Shown here piece by piece: positions 8,640 through 15,009 of a stretch of 64,000 nt of DNA. Made by a program: the position numbers and the translations under genes. Under the pieces are notes generated by a model. The model ran no database searches. It was not told the origin of the DNA and was given only the letters and a program-made list of their open reading frames with translations. How positions within the stretch are numbered: position 1 is the stretch's first letter; each line of letters opens with the position of its first letter. This DNA is from UBA2970 sp965221075 (GTDB taxonomy: Bacteria > Verrucomicrobiota > Verrucomicrobiia > Limisphaerales > AAA164-E04). The DNA lies in NCBI GenBank assembly GCA_965221075.1, contig OZ244865.1, positions 496,001 through 560,000 on the forward strand, written 5' to 3'.

Positions 8640-10742
8640 TCAGAAGCCCAGCAGCAGGCCCCCCTGGTAGACCGCCAGCGCCGCCAGCCAGGCGGCCAGG
8701 GTCATGTAGGCCAGCTGGAAGAGGGCCCAGCGCCAGCTGTTGGTCTCCCGCCGCACCACGGCCACGGTGCTCATGCACTGCATGGCAAACACGTAGAACA
8801 CCATCAGGCTCATGCAGGTGAGCGGGGTGTAGAGCGGCGTGCCGTCCTCGCGCGTCTCGGCCCGCAGCCGGTCCCCCCTGAGCCTTCCGGTCTCCTCCTC
8901 CTCCAGCTCCACCGAGTAGATGATCGCCATGGTGCTCACGAAGACCTCCCTGGCGGCGAAGGAGGCCAGAACGCCGATGCCCATCTTCCAGTCGTAGCCC
9001 AGGGGAGACAGGACGGGCTCGATCGCCTTGCCGACCCTGCCCGCCAGGCTGTGCTCGAGCTGCTCTGCGCCGTCCATGGATTCCGAGCGGGGGTAGGACA
9101 CCGCCGCCCAGAGGAGGATGGAGATGCCCAGGATCACGGTGCCGGCCCGGCGGACGAAGATCCAGGACCGCTGCCACAGGTAGATCAGGATCCCCTTGGG
9201 CGAGGGGATCCGGTAGGAGGGCAGTTCGAGGATCATGGAGGAAGAGCCTCTGCCGGCCAGCGAGCGGTTGAAGATCCAGGCGAAGCAGAAGGCGGCCAGG
9301 GTGCCCAGGACGTACATCAGTACCAGGATGCCCGCCTTGGCCAAGTTCGCCGCCTGGCCGGATGGGAACATCGCCTCGATCAGGATCAGGTAGACCGGGA
9401 GCCGGGCCGAGCAGCTGGCCAGGGGGAGGACCAGGATGGTGACCAGCCGCTCCCGGGGGTGCTCGATGGTCCGGGTGGCCATGACCCCCGGGACCGCGCA
9501 GGCGTAGGAGCTTAGGAAGGGCAGGAAGGACTTTCCGTTGAGCCCCACCCGGTTCATCAGCCGGTCCATGATGAAGGCCAGGCGGGCCATGTAGCCGGTG
9601 TCCTCCATCAGGCCGATGAAGAGGAACAGGATCAGGATCTGGGGCAGGAAGATGACGATGTTGCCCACCCCCTCGATGATCCCGTCGACGATCAGGCTCC
9701 GGAGATCCCCCTCCGCCATCCAGCTGCGGACCAGGCCGGCGAGGCTCTCCTTTCCGGAGTCGATCCAGTCCATGGGGCCCTGGGCGATCTGGAAGACCAG
9801 GTAGAAGAGGGTGGAGAGGATCGCCAGGACGAACGCCCATCCCAGGAAGGGATGGAGCAGAAGGGAGTCCAGCCGGTCGGTCAGCGAGGCCTCGGGAGCG
9901 CCCGGGCGCCGGACCAGAGCCATGCAGCGTTCCCGGATCCACTGGTAGCGGGCGGCGACCAGGCTCTCCTCCCAGCCGGGGTGCTCCTGGTCCAGGGAGC
10001 GGCGCGCCGAGAGCGCCTGCTCCCAGTCTGCGTCGGGAATGCCCAGGTGTCCTTCCTCCTTCTGGGACAGCAGGCAGAGCAGGGGGCCCAGGGCGTTCTT
10101 CTCGGGGGCCCGAGGGCCGAGGATCCCGGTCCGGGCCAGCTTGCCGCAGGCGCTGCGGATCGCCCGGTCCAGTTCCGGGGCCAGGGGCAGGGTGGCGGGA
10201 GTGGCCGGCGGAAGGTTCCGGGCAAGGGCGATCTTCAGCTCCACCAGCCCCTTGCCGGAGCTGGCCTGGATCGGGATCACGGGGCTGCCCAGCGCCTGCT
10301 CCAGCGCCTCGAAGTCGATGCGCAGCCTCTTCCTCTCAGCCAGGTCGATCATGTTGGCCGCCAGGATCACCGGCAGGCCCAGCTCCATCACCTGGGTGGC
10401 CAGGTAGAGGTTGCGCTCCAGGTTGCTGGCGTCGAGCACGCACACGACGAGATTGGGCCGGGGCACGCCCTCGACCCGGCCCAGCAGCACGTCGCGCATC
10501 ACCGCCTCGTCGGGCGAATGGGCGTGGAGGCTGTAGGAGCCGGGAAGATCGATCACGCGGATCTTCTCCCCGTGGGGAGTGGTGCAGGAGCCTGTCCGGT
10601 ACTCCACGGTGACCCCCGGGTAGTTGCCCACCCTGTGCCGCAGCCCGGTCAGGGAGTTGAAGAGGGTGGTCTTTCCGGAGTTGGGATTGCCGACCAGGGC
10701 GCAGGTCCGTCCGGACTTCCCGAATCTCCGAAGGGAGGGCAT
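8640..10742 (-). CDS. feoB: Ferrous iron transporter FeoB
   Basis: A 700-residue inner-membrane Fe(II) transporter. The cytoplasmic G domain is at the N-terminus, with P-loop GNPNSGKTTLFN (18-29), VEYRTGS switch I, DLPGSYSL (G3) and AANMIDLAE (G4, here NMID rather than NKxD, as in many FeoB proteins). The membrane part carries the gating-type segments with conserved PFLSSYACAVPG and a second Nucleoside_recog region ending near the C-terminus. I chose the ATG at 10742, which has an AGAAGG tract just upstream. A TTG at 10766 that overlaps the feoA stop is an alternative, and the same overlap pattern is seen at the previous junction. It works with the two FeoA proteins encoded just upstream. Confidence 0.95.
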   Translation of the reverse strand: MPSLRRFGKSGRTCALVGNPNSGKTTLFNSLTGLRHRVGNYPGVTVEYRTGSCTTPHGEKIRVIDLPGSYSLHAHSPDEAVMRDVLLGRVEGVPRPNLVVCVLDASNLERNLYLATQVMELGLPVILAANMIDLAERKRLRIDFEALEQALGSPVIPIQASSGKGLVELKIALARNLPPATPATLPLAPELDRAIRSACGKLARTGILGPRAPEKNALGPLLCLLSQKEEGHLGIPDADWEQALSARRSLDQEHPGWEESLVAARYQWIRERCMALVRRPGAPEASLTDRLDSLLLHPFLGWAFVLAILSTLFYLVFQIAQGPMDWIDSGKESLAGLVRSWMAEGDLRSLIVDGIIEGVGNIVIFLPQILILFLFIGLMEDTGYMARLAFIMDRLMNRVGLNGKSFLPFLSSYACAVPGVMATRTIEHPRERLVTILVLPLASCSARLPVYLILIEAMFPSGQAANLAKAGILVLMYVLGTLAAFCFAWIFNRSLAGRGSSSMILELPSYRIPSPKGILIYLWQRSWIFVRRAGTVILGISILLWAAVSYPRSESMDGAEQLEHSLAGRVGKAIEPVLSPLGYDWKMGIGVLASFAAREVFVSTMAIIYSVELEEEETGRLRGDRLRAETREDGTPLYTPLTCMSLMVFYVFAMQCMSTVAVVRRETNSWRWALFQLAYMTLAAWLAALAVYQGGLLLGF

Positions 10743-10758
10743 GGGCCTTCTGCGGGCT

Positions 10759-10995
10759 TCAGGCAAGGGGCAGGGGACGCACCCCGATCAGGCAGGCCTC
10801 CCGGCGCCGAAGGGAGAGCAGGGAGCCTCCCAGGGAGATCTCCACCGGATCTCCCAGAGGGGCGTACCGGACCAGCTCCACCTCCGTTCCCGGCAGCAGC
10901 CCCATCTCCCGCAGCCGGGAGAGCTCCGGACGGTCGCCGGGCATGGAGTCGACTACCGCACGCCGGCCCGGTTCCAGATCGGCCAGGCTAGTCAA
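10759..10995 (-). CDS. feoA: FeoA-domain protein (second copy, next to feoB)
   Basis: A 78-residue SH3-like FeoA protein. It contains the family pattern LREMGLLPGTEVELVRYAPLGDPVEI followed by SLRRREACLI. FeoA binds the cytoplasmic part of FeoB and is required for full Fe(II) uptake. The apparent start is TTG at 10995, which overlaps the stop codon of the upstream feoA by a few bases, indicating translational coupling. The stop at 10759 in turn overlaps a possible TTG start of feoB. This copy looks more like the standard FeoA than the upstream one. Confidence 0.9.
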   Translation of the reverse strand: MTSLADLEPGRRAVVDSMPGDRPELSRLREMGLLPGTEVELVRYAPLGDPVEISLGGSLLSLRRREACLIGVRPLPLA

Positions 10996-11248
10996 GGCCT
11001 CGGGCGAGGCAGGGCTCCACCAGGATGTCGGCCGCCAGCCGGCGGCTCAGGCACACCTTCGAGTCGCAGACCTGGCAGACCATCGCCCCCCCGTTGTTGA
11101 GCACCTCCACCTCGGCCAGTTCGCAGAAACCCATCTCCCTCAGCCTACGGCAGTGGGCCGGGTGCCCCGAGAGGCCCTGTACCGTCACCCTGCGCCCCGG
11201 CTCGATCTGCTCAAGGGGCGTCCAGCTGTCGGGAACTCCTGCGGTCAT
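10988..11248 (-). CDS. feoA: FeoA-domain protein (first copy)
   Basis: An 86-residue FeoA-domain protein and the first gene of the feo operon. The ATG at 11248 has a GGAGA ribosome-binding site at proper distance. The pattern LRRLREMGFC (as CRRLREMGFCELAEVEVL) followed by KVCLSRRLAADILVEP identifies the SH3-like FeoA fold. It carries four cysteines (in HCRR, GFCE, CQVC, KVCL) that the second FeoA lacks, so it may sense or bind metal; this is inference. Feo operons with two FeoA proteins are known in several phyla. No FeoC or Fur box could be recognised by eye upstream. Confidence 0.9.
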   Translation of the reverse strand: MTAGVPDSWTPLEQIEPGRRVTVQGLSGHPAHCRRLREMGFCELAEVEVLNNGGAMVCQVCDSKVCLSRRLAADILVEPCLARGLD

Positions 11249-11315
11249 CGTCTCCGTGGGCAGGGATCCTGGGCGAGAATGAATCTCAAATGCAACCGGA
11301 AAAAGCCGGCCGGGG

Positions 11316-12548
11316 CTACCCCCGGCGGATCTCCGATCCCTTGAAGCGGATGGTGATCCGGTAGACGTGCTTGGTGCGGCAACGGATCCTCAGGGAGCGG
11401 AAGCCGATCTGCACGGGCACCTCGATGCGGTGGATGTCGACCACCGCGTGGTAGCCCCGCTCCGAGAAGATGTCGATGAGCATCGCCAGGGCCAGGGAGT
11501 TGTCCAGGAGGGGGTCCTCCGAGTTGAAGACCGCGATGCCCGAGATGGCGTGGCGGACCACCACCGGCATGATCTTCGACTCGATCAGCCGGACGACCCG
11601 GCGGAACAGATCGGCGTGGTCGAACTCGTAGTGGTCGAGCCGGCGGACCAGGTCCTGGCGGGCATGCTGCACGATGTCGCTGGCCAGGGGCATGTGGCGC
11701 AGCCGGTCGAAGGTCTGGGGATCGAGCTCCAGGGAGCTCTGGTAGCGCAGCTCGTTGAGGATGTTCTGCTCGACCTCGCCGACGGGGCCCTGGGCGTTGA
11801 TGAAGTGGTAGAAGTAGCTCTGCTTGAGCGACTGGAGGGCCTCCCAGGTGCGCTCCTTGAACACCCGGTAGCGGTGGCGGGCGGCCTCGGGATCCATGTC
11901 GGTGGGGCGGGGGGCCACCTCGGAGCCGATCCCCGTGGCGCGCGCCTTCTGGTTGAGGCGCTCCCGCTCCCGGCCCCGGTTCAGCTGCCGCTCGACGCTG
12001 GTGGACTCGTCGACGAAGAGCACCATCACATGGACCACCGGCTGGCGGAAGTGGATCCGCAGGGGGGTGTCGTAGAACTCGAGGCGCAGCCCCTTCATCC
12101 GGCCCACCAGGAGCTTGAGGCACTCGACCTGGACCTTGGTCCGGGGGAAGCCGTCGAGAACCGCTCCGTCCCGGTGCTCCGGCCTGAGCAGCTGCCGGAA
12201 GACCGCGTCGACCACCTCCCGGTCCCCCACCGTCCCCCCCTGCTCCTTGATCTTCCGGGCTTCGGGGCTGTCGAGCAGGGAGCTGACCACGATCGAGTCG
12301 CAGGCCAGATCCCGGGCCTCGAGGATGAACCGGGTCTGGGTGCCCTTGCCCGCTCCCGGAGCGCCTCCCAGCAGGATCAGCTCCTTGGCGAACCGCAGGT
12401 TCCTCCTTCCGAACTCCGCCTCGAGCGAGTTCCAGACCGAGTTGAAGATCAGGAGCGCGTCCTTGATCTCCAGTTCGGGATCGGCCCGGGGCACAGCTAC
12501 CGGAGGGAGCTCCGGCTCCGCTTCGGAAAGGGAGGGAGTGGGTTCCAT
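11316..12548 (-). CDS. Adenylate-kinase-like protein fused to an uncharacterised C-terminal domain
   Basis: A 410-residue protein. Residues 55-235 form a nucleoside monophosphate kinase: P-loop GGAPGAGKGTQT (61-72), the adenylate-kinase signature DGFPRTK, and FVDES with a following Arg-rich LID-type region. A 30-residue Pro/Glu-rich leader precedes it. The last ~130 residues (from HMPLASDIVQHARQDL) form a separate alpha/beta-looking domain that I do not recognise; it ends with RTKHVYRITIRFKG. A standard adenylate kinase is about 190-220 residues, so this is roughly twice as long. The start ATG at 12548 is chosen because the frame upstream is a shadow of tyrS. It is 59 nt downstream of tyrS on the same strand. 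An atypical nucleotide kinase with a regulatory or binding domain is the likely reading. Confidence 0.82.
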   Translation of the reverse strand: MEPTPSLSEAEPELPPVAVPRADPELEIKDALLIFNSVWNSLEAEFGRRNLRFAKELILLGGAPGAGKGTQTRFILEARDLACDSIVVSSLLDSPEARKIKEQGGTVGDREVVDAVFRQLLRPEHRDGAVLDGFPRTKVQVECLKLLVGRMKGLRLEFYDTPLRIHFRQPVVHVMVLFVDESTSVERQLNRGRERERLNQKARATGIGSEVAPRPTDMDPEAARHRYRVFKERTWEALQSLKQSYFYHFINAQGPVGEVEQNILNELRYQSSLELDPQTFDRLRHMPLASDIVQHARQDLVRRLDHYEFDHADLFRRVVRLIESKIMPVVVRHAISGIAVFNSEDPLLDNSLALAMLIDIFSERGYHAVVDIHRIEVPVQIGFRSLRIRCRTKHVYRITIRFKGSEIRRG

Positions 12549-12607
12549 GGAAACGGGGCCCCGAATATGGGAGGCGGCCCGTTCCCTGGCAAACACAATT
12601 GGGGAGG

Positions 12608-13888
12608 CTACTCGTCGAAGCGGACGGCCAGGTAGTCCTTCTTCCCCTTGCGCAGGAGCAGGTAGCGGCCGAACAGAAGGAGGCCGGGGCCGACGGGAAG
12701 GGAGGGATCGGTCTCGCGGCGGTTGTTCAGGCTGAGGCCTCCCCGGGAGATCATCTGGCGGGCCTGGCCCCGCGAGGGGAGCAGGCGGCTCTCGGCGGCC
12801 AGATCCAGGAGCGTCATCCCCGCGCCCAGGCGGGAGCGGGACAGGGCGGCCGAGGGGATTTCCTCCATCATCTGGCCGAAGGCGCGCTCCGTGATGCTCT
12901 CCAGCCCCCCTCCGAAGAGGATCCCGCTGACCTGCTCGGCTTCTCCGGCGGCCTCCGGCCCGTGGATCATCCCGGTCATTTCGCGTGCCAGGCTCTTCTG
13001 GGCCAGGCGGAGGTGGGGGTCGCGGTCCCGGCTCCGCTGCAGTTCCCCGATCCGCTCCCGGTCCAGGAAGGTGAAGTACCGGAGGTAGCGGATCGCGTCC
13101 CGATCGCCGGTGCGCATCCAGAACTGGTAGAAGCGGTAGGGGCTGGTGCGTCCGGGATCCAGCCACACCGCCCCCTCCGCCGTCTTGCCGAACTTGGTTC
13201 CATCGCTGTTGGTGATCAGCGGCAGGGTCAGGCCGTGGACCGTCCGCCCCAGCTTCTTGCGGCACAGGTCGATGCCGGCGGTGATGTTGCCCCACTGGTC
13301 GCCCCCCCCGATCTGCAGCCTGCAGCCGTGCTCCCGGCACAGGTGCATGAAGTCCAGGGCCTGGAGCAGCATGTAGCTGAACTCGGTGTAGCTGATGCCC
13401 GACTCGCGATCCTGCATCCGCGCACGAACGCTCTCCTTGGCCACCATCGTCCCGATCGAGAAGTGCTTGCCGATATCCCTCAGGAAGTCCAGGCAGCCCA
13501 TGCCCTCGGTCCAGCGGGCGTTGTCGAGCAGGCGGGCGGGATTGGCTCCGTCGCCGAAATCCAGCAGCCGGGAGAGCTGCTCCTGGATCCGCCCCAGGTT
13601 GGCATCGAGCCGCTCGGGAGAGAGCAGGCGCCTCTCGTCGGTCTTGCCGCTGGGATCCCCGATGGCACCGGTTGCCCCTCCGGCCACTGCGATGGGGTGG
13701 TGGCCGGCCAGCTGGAAGCGGCGCAGGGCCAGGAGGGGGACCAGGTTGCCCACGTGGAGGCTGTCGGCGGTGGGATCGAATCCGCAGTAGAGGACCGTCG
13801 GCCCTTCCAGCTCCCGGAGCAGCGCCTCCCGGTCGGTGGAGTCCTCGATCAGTTCCCGCCACGCCAGCTCTTCCAGAATGCCCGACAT
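12608..13888 (-). CDS. tyrS: Tyrosyl-tRNA synthetase
   Basis: A 426-residue class I aminoacyl-tRNA synthetase that charges tRNA-Tyr. It has VLYCGFDPTADSLHVGNL with the HIGH-like motif HVGN (45-48), the substrate site FSYMLLQALDF and QIGGGDQWGN, the KMSKS-like KFGKT loop, and a C-terminal S4-type RNA-binding domain (LLPSRGQARQMISRGGLSLN). The ATG at 13888 fits the usual TyrS N-terminus; the frame extends upstream without similarity. It is divergent from the alcohol dehydrogenase gene (about 100 nt between starts). The synthetase call is essentially certain. It appears to head a two-gene unit with the adenylate-kinase-like fusion. Confidence 0.97.
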   Translation of the reverse strand: MSGILEELAWRELIEDSTDREALLRELEGPTVLYCGFDPTADSLHVGNLVPLLALRRFQLAGHHPIAVAGGATGAIGDPSGKTDERRLLSPERLDANLGRIQEQLSRLLDFGDGANPARLLDNARWTEGMGCLDFLRDIGKHFSIGTMVAKESVRARMQDRESGISYTEFSYMLLQALDFMHLCREHGCRLQIGGGDQWGNITAGIDLCRKKLGRTVHGLTLPLITNSDGTKFGKTAEGAVWLDPGRTSPYRFYQFWMRTGDRDAIRYLRYFTFLDRERIGELQRSRDRDPHLRLAQKSLAREMTGMIHGPEAAGEAEQVSGILFGGGLESITERAFGQMMEEIPSAALSRSRLGAGMTLLDLAAESRLLPSRGQARQMISRGGLSLNNRRETDPSLPVGPGLLLFGRYLLLRKGKKDYLAVRFDE

Positions 13889-13989
13889 CCCTGGCGGGAT
13901 TCTGGAACGGGCGTTCCTCCGGCGCAACCTGCGACTGGCGGGATCGGGGTTGCCAGCCTCCGGGCCCGGGAGCAGGATCCGGCTCCGTC

Positions 13990-15009
13990 ATGAAGGCGCT
14001 GGTCTACAAGGGTCCCTGGCGGATGGAGCTGGAGGATCTGCCCCGTCCCGCATGCGGGGACGGGGAGGTGCTGCTGCGCGTCACCGCGGTGGGCATCTGC
14101 GGCAGCGATGTGCACGGCTTCACCGGGGAGAGCGGGCGACGGACGCCGGGGATGGTGATGGGCCACGAGGCGGTGGGGGTGGTGGAGAGCGCCGGACCGG
14201 GCGTGGAGTCTCCCCAGGTGGGCCAGGCGGTGGCCGTCTACAACATCCTGGACGGCTCCCGGCCCCCGGATCCCGGGGAGGGGGATCCCTCCTTCCTCGA
14301 CAAGAAGGTCGTCGGGGTGAACCTGGGCCGGAGGGGGGCCATGGCCGAGTACCTGGCCCTGCCCGCCGCCAACGCCCTGCCGATCCCCCCGGGAACGGAT
14401 CCGGAGCTGGGGATCCTGGCCGAGCCGCTGGCGGTGGCCCTGCACGGATTCCGCCGGCTGGCCGGCAGGAACGTCCGTCCGGGGAAGGTGGCCGTCGCCG
14501 GGGCGGGGACCATCGGCCTGGCCTCCATTCTGGCGGCCCTGGATCTGGGAGCCGAGGCGGTGGCGGCGGCCGATCCGATCCCGGAGAAGCGCCGCCGGGC
14601 GGAGGCCTTCGGAGCGGCGTCCTTCATCCCGGAGCAGGGGCCGGCGGAGGCGCTGGGAGGCCCTCCCGGCCTGGTGGTTGATGCGGTGGGAACCGGGGAG
14701 TCCTTCGCCCGGTGCCTCTCCTGGGCCGGTCCGGGAGGCAGCGTGCTGCTTGTCGGGAACCTGGCCCGCCAGGTGCCGCTGCCCCTCCAGGACGTGGTGG
14801 GGCGGGAGATCTCCCTCTTCGGAACCTACGGCTTCGACCGAGGATCCTTCGCCAGGGCCCTGGAGGCGGTTCCCCGCCTCCAGGAGAGGCTCTCGGCCCT
14901 GATCAGCGGCCGCTGCTCCCTGGAGGAGGCTCCCGGGATCATGGAGCGTCTGGCGAAGGGCCGGCTGAAGGCCCTGAAGATGGTGATCCGCCCCGGAGCT
15001 CCGGCCTAG
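13990..15009 (+). CDS. Zinc-type alcohol dehydrogenase/sugar-alcohol dehydrogenase homologue
   Basis: A 339-residue medium-chain dehydrogenase. It has the GroES-like domain with catalytic-zinc residues Cys37 (GICGSDVHGF) and GHE (58-60), and the NAD(P)-binding Rossmann domain beginning VAVAGAGTIGLASILAAL. The four-cysteine structural-zinc lobe usual at about residues 85-115 is missing; that region (DGSRPPDPGEGDPSFLDKK) has no cysteine at all. The best general match is to sorbitol/galactitol-phosphate/threonine dehydrogenase-like enzymes; substrate unassigned. Its TAG stop and the stop of the convergent protease gene share the palindrome CTAG at 15006-15009. Confidence 0.88.
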   Translation: MKALVYKGPWRMELEDLPRPACGDGEVLLRVTAVGICGSDVHGFTGESGRRTPGMVMGHEAVGVVESAGPGVESPQVGQAVAVYNILDGSRPPDPGEGDPSFLDKKVVGVNLGRRGAMAEYLALPAANALPIPPGTDPELGILAEPLAVALHGFRRLAGRNVRPGKVAVAGAGTIGLASILAALDLGAEAVAAADPIPEKRRRAEAFGAASFIPEQGPAEALGGPPGLVVDAVGTGESFARCLSWAGPGGSVLLVGNLARQVPLPLQDVVGREISLFGTYGFDRGSFARALEAVPRLQERLSALISGRCSLEEAPGIMERLAKGRLKALKMVIRPGAPA

